Below are positions 7,278-16,315 of a stretch of 16,457 nt of DNA, piece after piece (position 1 is the stretch's first letter; each line of letters begins with the position of its first letter). The translations under genes were made by a program, and so were the position numbers. Source of the DNA: Larix sibirica (taxonomy: Eukaryota > Streptophyta > Pinopsida > Pinales > Pinaceae); the NCBI GenBank assembly GCA_004151065.3, contig NWUY0300002401.1:54115-70571 (forward strand), read 5' to 3'. The notes beneath the pieces are model-generated. The model was not told where the DNA came from. It saw only the letters and a list, made by a program, of their open reading frames with translations, and made no database searches.

Positions 7278-9906
7278 TCGATAAGGTAATGGACATGACC
7301 CACCAATATCAGCTCAGTAAGGCAATTCAATTTCTTGCGGACCTTAGATAGGTTTGATATTAATATATTTTAATTATAAACTAAGGTATCCATTGGTAAG
7401 CATGTTTTTGTTTTAAATATTTTTTTCTCATGAATTAAAGTTCTTCTTATTTCTTTTAATGAGATAGTTTGTACATGAAATAGATCATGATGATTTGATC
7501 CCATTTCATTCATGATCCAAATTAAGGTGTATGTGTAGTGAATAGTTTCCCAAAGTTAGTAGGCTCTAATGTCACTTGAAAGGAATCAATCAAAGATTTA
7601 CATAATTGTATAAAACGTATACTGATTAACTCATAAAAGTTATAATACAAGTTGAACAATTATGTTATTTGTATCTGTGAAATATGAATTTTCATAATGT
7701 ATCAATTATTTATAATTGTTCATTAATTATATTTAATACATATATTCAAACAAATATATTCGACTATATCTTATCCAAAATTACTACAAAATACAAATTT
7801 AATCTTTTATAACCCCATTAAACAATTAAGATCAAATATAATTTCTAAGTAAATTTAATAGAGTAGATACCCTACTTATAACTTAATCAAAGAAATATGT
7901 AAACAGTGTTATAAACTAACTACAGTGTATTGTTAAATCTTTTACTTATGCACAACGTAATTGAAAACATGTAAAAAAATATTACAATACATAACAATGA
8001 TATCATAAGCAAGGGAAATCTATACAACAAATTGTCCCTACCCTTGAAATAATAAGGAGAAAAATCAATACGTAAAATAACATAAAACCATAAGCACGCA
8101 CTATTACAAACAAGAAAATTATAACACATATTGATTCTTAAAAAAATCTCTATCTCGTGTATAGATCTTGACAACTCAGAATTGCAGAACTAGGTAGCAA
8201 ATCACAAGTGTCACAAACTCTTGTTTGATGGAGATTTCAAAGGAAATATAAGGTTGGTAAGTGTTGAGGGGGGATTCTCTTAAGCCTTGATGGAAAACTT
8301 GAAGTGTGATACATGTGGGGCTTTAGAATAGAAAAAAATAACCAAGCTGAGATAAATTCCTTGTTCCTTGGAATATCACTCCTTTAGTCCCAAGAAATTA
8401 AGTTTGTTACGATTTTGGAGAGTCCTCCCTCATAATCAATCAAGGAAGGAAGGGGGAACCCAAAGAATGAGCAACACTATCAAGAATGTTCCAAATAATC
8501 CATGGCATGGTTGCCTCTCTCGACTATGTGCATTATACATGTCAGAAGAGAAAACAATTACATGGTGTATTGGATGGCCAATGAAGCAATTTACTTGGAC
8601 AAGGGGGTCCTAGTAAGAAATGGAGATCCTCGAGAGATGTATTGGATGCCTTAAAATATCCATGGTTCCATATAATATCCACAAATTTCCTAAGTATATT
8701 AGCCATCCCCCTCCCATGCAAGGTGGCAAAGGAAAGGAATTTCATAAGTTTCAAAGGCTCAATGAGTAGTTTGCATGCCATATCATTTATTGGAATGGGA
8801 TCGAGAGACATATAACTCTCCCCTATACCTATTGTTCCTTTGCACATTTGATATCAGACTGGCATATATCTCAATTTATGATGGAGTTAATAGAGTTGTG
8901 ATGTGAAGGTGGGAAAATTTTGATGGAGGAAGGTTCTAGTGGTCTACATTTGTAGAGTTTAGATCTAGGGTCCTATGGTGGCTTCTGGTCAGTGAGCTAC
9001 ACTTTCGGTGGGGTTGATTACAATGCATTCTCAATATATTGGTGGTATCCAACTCACCTTTGACAGGGATAAGTGGACTTGTCCCTCTTGATCTATATCA
9101 TCTATTCTTAGGATTTCAAGGTCTGGTTTTTAAATCATATATTGGGTGGAATTAGAATCATTTTTAAAGTCATATTGGGTAGATTATTTGTCTTTATTTT
9201 AGTAAGGTAACTTACCCATTCTTGAAGAATAATTTGGGTTAAGTTTAGGAATCCTTCTTTTAATTTTGTGGTCTTAGAAGTGACTCGGAAGCATGTGAAA
9301 ATGAGAAATCTATCATTCTGCATTAAAAACCTTCTCGATTCAAGATGACACAATGGTGAGGGGAATGTTGAGATAAAAAAAGGTTATGAAATAGATAACA
9401 CGTAAATTAGAACGAATGAGGTAGGCTATTGAATATTTGAGTATCCACATGTAAAAACAAGAGGTAGACCAAGAGGAATTGGAATCCAAGTTCAGAGAGC
9501 AAAGTTTGATATATGATAGCATAGCTAGTGATTCAAAAATTCATTACAACATCATCCTAGGGTATGCATGCAACTCTTCCTTTATGGTTGGATTCCTAAA
9601 TGTCTCCATAGATTCAATGAAAGATTGGGATATTGAAAAAGACATCATGTAGTTGACTACAATTGAATTGTTCAGCAAATTCGAATGCTCATGGAGACCG
9701 AGACCCTAAAAGGGATAATGTGTCAATGAGGAAAGCCAACAACGAGCATAAATTTGGTCTTGATTAATTCCCCTTATGTTATTTACTTTCATTTTTTAAT
9801 TAAGATTATATGTTACATAGCATGATTATAAACATAGTAAGAAACTTTTAGGATTTATTAGTAATGGATTTATCTTTAAAGAAGACAATTTCATTTTTGA
9901 ACAAGA

Positions 9907-9919
9907 GCCACCAGGTGGC
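9907..9919. repeat. 6-bp perfect inverted repeat with 1-nt spacer
   Basis: GCCACC-A-GGTGGC lies in a small GC-rich island in otherwise AT-rich DNA. A one-base loop is too small for a good hairpin, so it may be chance or part of a former coding stretch on the minus strand. Confidence 0.5.
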
Positions 9920-10111
9920 GATGTCGCCGACATTGCGAGTGGGGCCATTGGCAAGTGCATATGAAATTTCCATGAAATGATTAGGTGGAGTTTTTGACAA
10001 TAGGTATGTAGTTATTATAGTGATGTTTTCTTTTCCAATTATTTTTGAGGATTTAAAAAAAAAAGTCAAGAAAGATAGGGAAGAATTTCTAATGTAAATC
10101 GCTATCTAAAA

Positions 10112-10205
10112 TGCAATATACAAAGAAAAATGATGCATTTTTTTTTGCATGATTAAAAAAAAAATTGCAATATACAAAGAAAAATGATGCATTTTTTTTG
10201 CATGA
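10112..10205 (+). repeat. tandem duplication, 54-bp period, each copy with a small hairpin
   Basis: The 41-bp copy at 10112-10152 and the 40-bp copy at 10166-10205 are identical except for one T in a T9/T8 run. Each begins TGCAATATACAAAG and contains ATGCA-T-run-TGCAT, a 5-bp stem with a T loop. A-runs follow both copies. The near-identity implies a recent duplication. Confidence 0.9.
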
Positions 10206-10251
10206 AAAAAAAAAAGAAAAAAAAAAAAAGAAAAAAAAAAGAAAAAAGAAA
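10205..10251 (+). repeat. A-rich simple repeat interrupted by G
   Basis: Runs of A of 6 to 13 bases are separated by single G residues. This could be polymerase slippage or the tail of a retroposed sequence; no retroposed gene is visible upstream. Confidence 0.85.
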
Positions 10252-10425
10252 TCTCAACCCTATTTCATATTTGCATTTACAAGTGTTGGAGTTTATTAGA
10301 TTGCGCAATAACAAAATTTAGATACCATATCTACATAGTATTATACAACATGAAAAAAATATTCTTAGTATCCAATTGCAAGTGCTAAAAGCATTTCGTT
10401 TGAAAATATGGATATTATGAACCAA

Positions 10426-10447
10426 ATATATATATATATATATATAT
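10426..10447 (+). repeat. (AT)11 microsatellite
   Basis: Twenty-two bases of perfect AT dinucleotide repeat. Confidence 0.95.
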
Positions 10448-10633
10448 GGAAGATATAACTCCATGGCAAAGATGGATACTATCGAGCAACAAATATATAC
10501 TATATATTAAAGCTTTATGAAATGACAATTTGGTTTTCTATTCCATGTTCNATAACAATTTCCAACCAAAATTTTAACCGGTTTTATCCCAAAATTGCCA
10601 GAAAAGCGGGGCATTTTGGTTGTCTTTTATCCT

Positions 10634-10663
10634 ACGTGTCTAAATTGGTACCACTTAATGACG
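10634..10663 (+). promoter_or_regulatory. bZIP-type motifs upstream of the 10977 gene
   Basis: ACGTGTC (10634-10640) matches the plant ABRE-type ACGTGKC core, and TGACG (10659-10663) matches an as-1-like core. They lie about 210-240 bp upstream of the TATA box. Motif matches this short are common by chance. Confidence 0.25.
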
Positions 10664-10680
10664 CATCATTACACTGATTT

Positions 10681-10820
10681 GGGTAAATCGAGGAAGGATT
10701 GGGTAAATCGACGGTGGATTTGGGTGTTGCAGTTAAGGCGCAACGCATGACGGCACAAGTGGATGAAGGCACCTTTAATGGCCAAAGAGAGGGAAAGATT
10801 CAATAAATCAACGAAGGATT
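10681..10820 (+). repeat. 20-bp repeat units in the upstream region, three copies
   Basis: Two copies are in tandem (10681-10700 and 10701-10720, each starting GGGTAAATCGA and ending GGATT, 3 mismatches). A third, more diverged copy (TAAATCAACGAAGGATT core) is at 10801-10820. They lie 54-193 bp upstream of the TATA box and could be promoter subrepeats. Confidence 0.65.
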
Positions 10821-10873
10821 TGGAAATTATTGTCTGAAATTGACTCAATGGATGGAAAACGGGAAACCAAACC

Positions 10874-10881
10874 TATAAAAA
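10874..10881 (+). promoter_or_regulatory. TATA box of the 10977-13211 gene unit
   Basis: TATAAAAA lies 103 bp upstream of the ATG at 10977. A transcription start about 30 bp downstream would give a 5' leader of roughly 70 nt with no ATG closer to the box that reads far. The ATG context (TTTGCAATGGCA: G at -3, G at +4) resembles the plant start consensus. Confidence 0.5.
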
Positions 10882-10976
10882 CATGCAAAGATGAATAGTC
10901 CGACCCATTGTGCATTGTGAGAATTGTGGAAGAAGATTCAAGAGAAGACAAACAAAAGTGAAGTTATTAATTTGCA

Positions 10977-13211
10977 ATGGCATATGTAATCTACAGCACG
11001 AGCACACCGGAACAACCTAGGGTGACTGCACTAGTTGAAGAAGAAATAGAAATTGTGTCCACACCAGTGCATATATTCAGGAAGAAGAGAAGAACCAGCC
11101 GACCGACAAGTTCGGAAAGAAGAACGAAAACCCACCATGCCTCGGCAAGGGCCGCGATAGTAGCAGGAGAAGCAGGAACATCAGGGGCCTCAGAAAAAGA
11201 AACGATAAAAGAAAGGGGAAGACAGTAAGGTCCGACAGTTGCAAACATTCCAGGGTATGTGCCACCGCAAAAGGAAGGGGCACTGACAGTAATACTGGCT
11301 AAGAATTCCAAGTACACTATCAAGGATCAAGCGACACTGGAGGGTACCCATACCATTGGAGATATATTGCAGCAACTGCAAAAACTACAGTACAGCGACC
11401 ATGATATTTTGGCATATCCAGAATGCATACATTGCACATACATGGAGAAAAAGAATGGAGATAGAGGTCCAATCATGCTGGAGCCAATGCAGTGGGCCTT
11501 GGGCTTGGAGCGATCATGGCTCCTATCAATAATTCACATGCCACATTTTGGGAGATCAGCAGAAGTGAATGGATGTATAAAGAAACTGTTGGTTTTCTTT
11601 CACGGTGGATACTTATTGTTGGATACGAAGATTCCAATCACCGTTGACGTTATATCATGGATTATCAGATTACCCAAGGTTGGGTTCGACCCTTCTCAAT
11701 ACTTCCAAGGAAAGGACAATGATAAGAATTTAGATGCGAAGATGAATACCAAGTATAGGGTGGAGAAAAACATTCAAGGATTCTTGATCATCACGATAAA
11801 CAATCATGCCATTAGGATTGCAGCGAAGTTGCTGGAAATCAAGATTGTAAGGAAGATTCGCCCCAATCAGTGTACATCAGGGGTTATTGCATCGTCAGAA
11901 CAGTGTGCGACCGGAGTTCAAATGAAATGGTCACTATTTTTGTTAAATGAGCTAATGGAGGATGCAGTAGCATCCCAGGAAGAAAGTTATCCATTCACAT
12001 ACTCATGGATTTTGTTATTAATTGCGTTGGTTTCATAGATGGAGCCACCACAGTACCAGAGTATGGAGACAGAAGTAGCCAAAGTGTGCTTAAGGGAACG
12101 ATATAAGAATTTGTGGGCATTAAACGACAAGAAGAAGCAAAAAGGTAATAACATTCAATTTTTTATTTTCCTAGAAGAGCTTCGAATAGAAGCGGTGAAT
12201 ATTCCACGGCTAATAGAAGAGGAAACAAAGAAGCATAGGAGAATCGCAAGAATTTATGTGGGACCACAGGCGATATTCATTCGAGTGCACGCAGACCCAC
12301 AAAAGTAGTGGCGTGCGACGCAATACAGGCTGAGCGAAGCGGAACTGGATGTCATTGTGCAAGAATGGCCAGAAGAATGGAAAGTTCCAGTGAATGAGGA
12401 TCAACTGTCGGACCTAGAGGATGGGAAACCAAAATACATACCAACATCCCAAGAAGAAACAAAAGATTCAGACGACGAAGAGTATGGTGCAAATGAACAA
12501 TCGTGCACAACAAGAAACGATGGAGCATCATCACCCACTACGACGGATTTAGAGCTAGAGGAGCACTGATAAGAAAAAAGAACAAAGAATATGATGGAGA
12601 TAAATGAGGGGAGGAATACCTTCGGTCTCCTCGACGAACAAATGAACAAGTTACTGGAAAAGATAAAAACTTTGGCGGAGGAGAACTGCACGAAATTCAC
12701 ACAACATGCGAGTGAATATTTCCATCAGGTATTGCAGCTACTGCAGACGCTAAGAAATGCAGACATAAAAACAAGGCTACCACAAGGACAAGTGGGGTCG
12801 AGTACATCAAAGGTAAGGAAGGTCAATGTGGATATCGGCACTCAGCGACGGATTGTGCAAATATTACCCAATTCAAGCACGAAAGGAGATGAATATTTGG
12901 ATGCCGCGCTGCAAGGGAGAGATTTGATCAGCATAGACATGAACATGTTGTCGATGTTCATGCTGCATCACACTCACACCGCAATAAGCAAAGAGATCAA
13001 TGATTGTGAAGCTTTAGTGCATGAGCAGATGGCCATCTACAAGAGGAAGGTGCGAAGCATTGAATCATATATTGATTGGCTCCGTGGAGAGAAAGAAGTG
13101 GTAATGAGTGAAAGGGCACAGGTAGTAAAGGACAGAAAAAAATTGGAACGTGCGATTTCAATGGCATGTGAAGACGCACATGTAACATCCCAAAATTTCA
13201 CAAAAATTTAA
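10977..13211 (+). pseudogene. 745-codon gene of a repetitive plant family, interrupted by five stops
   Basis: One frame runs from ATG (10977) to TAA (13209-13211) with no frameshift but with in-frame stops TAA 11226, TAG 12036, TAG 12306, TGA 12567 and TAA 12570. In codon numbers: 1-83 is a basic, Ser/Thr-rich N terminus; 95-353 is a folded-looking core with HGGYLLLDTKIPI (209-221), LPKVGFDPSQYF and GKD, then an AEQC-like SSEQC-x3-GV stretch and PFTYSWILLLIALV; 355-530 continues with WRATQYRLSEAEL and QEWPEEW, followed by an acidic tail (about 478-510); 533-744 ends in a charged helical, coiled-coil-like segment (about 671-730). The core pattern resembles, from memory, abundant plant hypothetical proteins that may be transposon-associated; the function is unknown. 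It has its own TATA box and no LTR or primer-binding site. It is probably a decayed copy, although the absence of indels is unusual. Confidence 0.7.
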
Positions 13212-13352
13212 AATTTTCTAAGTAGCATTAAATGCTTGAAATTGTTATGCGGAAGTTAACTAAATTCATTTAGTCATTGATCAAATAATTGCAAGGTTGA
13301 CAACTAATTAAATGGTCATCATTAGTTTTAAAAGAGTTACGTTATTTATAAC

Positions 13353-13358
13353 AATAAA
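13353..13358 (+). terminator. candidate polyadenylation signal
   Basis: AATAAA lies 142 bp after the last codon of the 745-codon unit, in AT-rich sequence typical of plant 3' ends. AATAAA is frequent by chance in such sequence. Confidence 0.3.
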
Positions 13359-14280
13359 TACTAAACTTGTCGTAACTATTGTTATTATGTCTTACTGTAT
13401 GAGAAATTCATGTTAGCTATTTAAATGTTGAAATGTCAATATAGAATCATCATTTATATATTTGCATGATTTATTAATACAATGTCCGAAACTTGAATTA
13501 TTTAATTATTCAAAAAGCACATCATCATTTATATTGTCTATGCCTACGGTACTTTTGATTATGGTCACTAACTATATGTTTTTCCATTGTAATGAAGGGG
13601 TCCTAAGGGTACCCCGAGGCTTACTTAGCTATTTATAGCTAACGCTCTTGAACTTCTAACACAGATTACAGGTAAGGATTTTGACTTTCTACTGAAGCGT
13701 AACCAATGTATATCAATTGACTTAATGTACTTCCATTTGTCTTCAATGTTAAGTACCATTTATAAAGAGGTTAAAAGTTCATACCCGGGTAAGAACTACC
13801 CTAGTTATGGTTACCATTAAAATAATTTATGTCCACAGTTGTCAAAAGTATAATTTCATGCTTTTCCTAAAATCATACATTTACCATGTCTTAGAAAACC
13901 CTATACATTAATATGGTTTCTACTATATTTAAACCTCTCATTTAATATCAAAGTTTATATGCATTACAATTCTATTCTAAGGTTATTAAGTATATATCCA
14001 TAACATGGTTACAATGCGACCAAGATTTTCCTAGAGCATGGTGTAATGGTTTAAAATCCGATCTATCCAAAGACTATAGAGTAGTATAATGCATATATTA
14101 TAAACTGAATGCATAAATTCTATATGTTGCACGTTGTGAACCAATTACGAAAATAGTATAAACTATAGGCTATATAATTTACATTATGCAATGTGTGGTC
14201 TACGATATTAACCCAAGTGGAGTCTGCGTTGGCAGGATACCGAGCTTGCTAGCTGTAAATTTAAATGATATTAAGTGAGG
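13359..14280. other. AT-rich intergenic region
   Basis: No maintained reading frame. It contains a perfect inverted repeat at 13625-13642 and a strong donor-like ACAG|GTAAGG at 13668-13677, which might mark a non-coding exon of a downstream gene. Otherwise I see nothing. Confidence 0.4.
13625..13642. repeat. 8-bp perfect inverted repeat with 2-nt spacer
   Basis: TTAGCTAT-TT-ATAGCTAA. With only two loop bases it would open at the ends, but it can form a cruciform or bind a dimeric protein. It lies just upstream of a consensus-like splice donor. Confidence 0.75.
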
Positions 14281-14290
14281 GTTGGTGGAT

Positions 14291-14296
14291 CACGTG
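14291..14296 (+). promoter_or_regulatory. G-box (CACGTG)
   Basis: A perfect G-box palindrome in the context GATCACGTGATGG, about 290 bp upstream of the candidate mini-gene start. bHLH and bZIP factors bind such sites in plants. The single hexamer could be chance. Confidence 0.35.
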
Positions 14297-14359
14297 ATGG
14301 AATGCCTTCGTGGCAAGCTCGACGTCGTTGATCCTTTGATGGTTTGGGGTTTTTGGGAC

Positions 14360-14368
14360 AAACCCTAA
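14360..14368 (+). promoter_or_regulatory. telo-box (AAACCCTAA)
   Basis: An exact plant telo-box, extended to AAACCCTAACCCT, two telomere-like units. It lies about 215 bp upstream of the ATG at 14583. In plants telo-boxes occur near the transcription starts of translation-related and cell-cycle genes. It supports a promoter or leader here, together with the nearby G-box. Confidence 0.35.
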
Positions 14369-14582
14369 CCCTGCGTTGGTAGTCTATCACATTTGTATTC
14401 AATTCACTTGTAAGAAGTGTGGGGAGATGCCGACGGGATTTTCGAGTTTATAGGGTTTGTAAAACATCTTTGCAGTTCCCCAGGGTTTCAATATTGAGAC
14501 CTATCATTCTGTAACTTGGTTATCCACAAGCTTTAAATGAACCAAAGACTTATATAGAGTTTTAACCTTGTTGTGTTCGATA

Positions 14583-14836
14583 ATGGATCTATGTACCATT
14601 CGAGTTGATGTTGGAAGCATAACCACGCATACGTTGGAGGAGTTGCTCGTCTGTACTGAAGATAATGTTACAATCATTCTTCAGGTTGTTTGTTGTGTTT
14701 TTCAATGATACAATGTTTCAATAAATTTTCCTTTAAGTTAATATTTTTTTATACAAAGTTTAACCAGTCATTGTTTTGATAACCTTGTCAGGTTGCTTCC
14801 TCGACATCTGGTTTTAAAGTTGACCAAAAGGGTTAA
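14583..14836 (+). CDS. candidate two-exon gene encoding a 48-residue protein
   Basis: The ATG at 14583 has a favourable context (A at -3, G at +4). Exon 1 (14583-14684, 34 codons) ends CTTCAG before GTTGTTTG. Exon 2 (14792-14836) follows a T-rich tract ending CTTGTCAG and ends in TAA. The 107-bp intron (14685-14791) has a plant-like length and T-richness, and both sites are phase 0, so the frame continues (for example IILQV). Unspliced, the frame stops at TGA 14706-14708 after 41 codons. The peptide has a THTLEELL...ILQV pattern faintly like the N-terminal start of the replication protein A large subunit (RPA70N), but the similarity is too short to call. It may be the first exons of a longer gene, a gene fragment, or chance. 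Confidence 0.3.
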
Positions 14837-15019
14837 GAGCTTTGTGTAGCCATGGTAAGCCTCAGTGACTCCCTATGGGCATCTATTTGCACTTGGAAGA
14901 TTGTGGTGAAGCTTAGCACGATGGTGGTCTTTGTTTGGTTCGACAAAGAATTCGGTTTTGTTTCTAATCTTTGGTTTTTACAGTCATTGTAATATTTAAG
15001 CCATATGGAAAATTTCGGT

Positions 15020-15270
15020 ACAGGGAGGATTGAACCCTCGACCTGCCCTATGTTGGTTTCTCAACGCTTACTGTATAAATTTTTAATGATAAATACATAT
15101 GGTTTTTGCTTGGAAATGATTTCAAAGGGTTTTACCCTCAGCATTTTGATATTTTGGAAAGAATTGTGTTGATAAAACTTTGTGGTGATTAGGGTTTTAA
15201 AACCCGGTTCTTTTTATGAAAATTAGTGACAGGGAGGGTTGAACCCTCGACCTTGTTCTACGTTGCTTCC
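15020..15270 (+). repeat. two diverged copies of a ~41-bp module, 209-bp period
   Basis: ACAGGGAGGATTGAACCC (15020) and ACAGGGAGGGTTGAACCC (15229) are each followed by CTCGACCT and a shared ...TATGTTG/TACGTTG...TTC segment. The core resembles the tRNA B-box (GGTTCGAATCC), but no A-box or tRNA fold is visible. Confidence 0.7.
15192..15205. repeat. perfect 14-bp palindrome
   Basis: GGGTTTTAAAACCC reads the same on both strands. It lies between the two 41-bp modules and has the same GGGTT...AACCC ends as their cores. Confidence 0.9.
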
Positions 15271-15536
15271 TTCCGTAATGTTTTGTGTATACTTTAAAGT
15301 TTTTGCAAAAATCATATGAAGTTTAAATTACATAACCTAAGAGAATGCTCTAGGCATTCTTCATTATTTTGCATTCAAGAATTTCCATGCTTATATTCAT
15401 AAATTTTGGGCAAAGCCAGTCACTGTTGAGAAAGGTTATAAAGTCTTGTTTTAAAAAATATTGTTTGTAAAGAAAGGTGGTAAGGCTATATGAGAATCCC
15501 TACTACAACTGCTTACTTTTTTTAACGTTTTGTTTA

Positions 15537-15745
15537 AGGGTTTCAAACCCTGCATATTTGCATAGCAGAAGCCTTTACAGGTTGTAATGTTAGATTTATA
15601 AAAAGGTATACCGGATGGGCAATACCTTAGGGTATCGAACCCTAGTCTTGTATAACTCATCTTTGTTTTGTTAGATTAATGAAATGTTATCATAGTAAGA
15701 ATAAGTATAGCTACTGAATAGGGTTTGAACCCTGGGACAGTCGAC
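15537..15745 (+). repeat. three further GGGTT...AACCC cores
   Basis: AGGGTTTCAAACCCT (15537-15551), AGGGTATCGAACCCT (15629-15643) and AGGGTTTGAACCCT (15720-15733) share the core of the upstream modules at shorter spacing (92 and 91 bp). Flanking sequences are not clearly alike beyond the core. Confidence 0.6.
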
Positions 15746-15827
15746 AGACTATTAGAGTTGCTAAATGTTTTGTATTATTTAATGTTTAAATCAATTGATA
15801 AATAAATTCGTATGTGCATTAAGGTGA

Positions 15828-15861
15828 CAATATTACATATTACCAGTAAGGTGTAATATTG
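15828..15861. repeat. 10-bp perfect inverted repeat with 14-nt spacer
   Basis: CAATATTACA (15828-15837) and TGTAATATTG (15852-15861) are exact reverse complements and could form a hairpin. AAGGTG precedes the left arm (15821) and overlaps the right arm (15849), so a local duplication may also be involved. Confidence 0.85.
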
Positions 15862-16274
15862 TAAATAGATATATGCGTACTATTTTCTTTCCTGCAGTAT
15901 TTGAAACTTCGTTTTGTTTATAAAATATTGTACTATGAGTGTTCGATACTGTTTAGGGTTTTGTAACACAGAAACTATATTGTTGTAAAGGGATTTTGTT
16001 TGAGAAGTTTCTGCTATTACTTATATGTAATTTGTTCTCTCAAATGAAAGATGTAAGCCATGATTAAACTTAGTTTTGAAAAGAATACTAGATTTCTTCG
16101 TATAATGTTACTTCTGATGCTATGCTCTGTGATACTATATGAAAAGTGATTGAAACTTGATTTGGTTTATACTATTGAAAAAGACAAGTTTTGCATTAGA
16201 ATTTTGTTATGATTTACTGGAATAACATAGAAAAGTTTGTACATAAATGAAACGGATTTATTGTAAGGTATACA

Positions 16275-16315
16275 ATCATTCAAATCTAGCTATTGCATAT
16301 CATCATTCAAATCTA
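16275..16315 (+). repeat. 14-bp perfect direct repeat, 27-bp period
   Basis: ATCATTCAAATCTA at 16275-16288 and again at 16302-16315. Confidence 0.9.

Larger units (their letters stand above)
6733..10111. other. long AT-rich intergenic region without a supportable gene
   Basis: Only short, low-complexity or AT-driven open frames occur. The longest (8542-8847 minus, 7920-8174 minus, 8368-8613 plus) lack recognisable domains. A minus-strand open stretch around 9880-10000 (for example NGPTRNVGDIATWWLLF) sits in a local GC-richer patch and may be an eroded coding fragment. Part of the region, about 8950-9720, reads like strongly mutated former coding or retroelement sequence, but I cannot name it. 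Confidence 0.4.

Noticed and set aside
7920-8174. Minus-strand 84-residue hydrophobic open frame
   Set aside because: It is Phe/Ile/Leu-rich because of AT-rich DNA, has no domain, and shows no promoter or splice support.
8368-8847. Opposing open frames at 8368-8613 (+) and 8542-8847 (-)
   Set aside because: They overlap on opposite strands, have no recognisable motif, and lie in sequence that looks mutated throughout. At most they are remnants.
12997-13188. Minus-strand open frames opposite the 745-codon unit, also at 10991-11323, 12210-12404 and 12401-12700
   Set aside because: They are antisense shadows of the plus-strand frame, low in complexity and without motifs.
10977-13211. Stop-codon read-through or selenocysteine in the 745-codon unit
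   Set aside because: Three different stop codons occur, two of them adjacent, with no visible recoding structure. Decay is simpler.
10560-13400. The 745-codon unit as the internal part of an LTR retrotransposon
   Set aside because: No direct long terminal repeats, primer-binding site or polypurine tract flank it, and the ATG is only 103 bp from its TATA box.
14341-14372. Interstitial telomere array
   Set aside because: Only about two CCCTAAA-like units are present, which is better described as a telo-box.
15020-15745. tRNA genes, suggested by B-box-like cores
   Set aside because: No A-box at the right distance, no cloverleaf and no anticodon arm could be found around any core.
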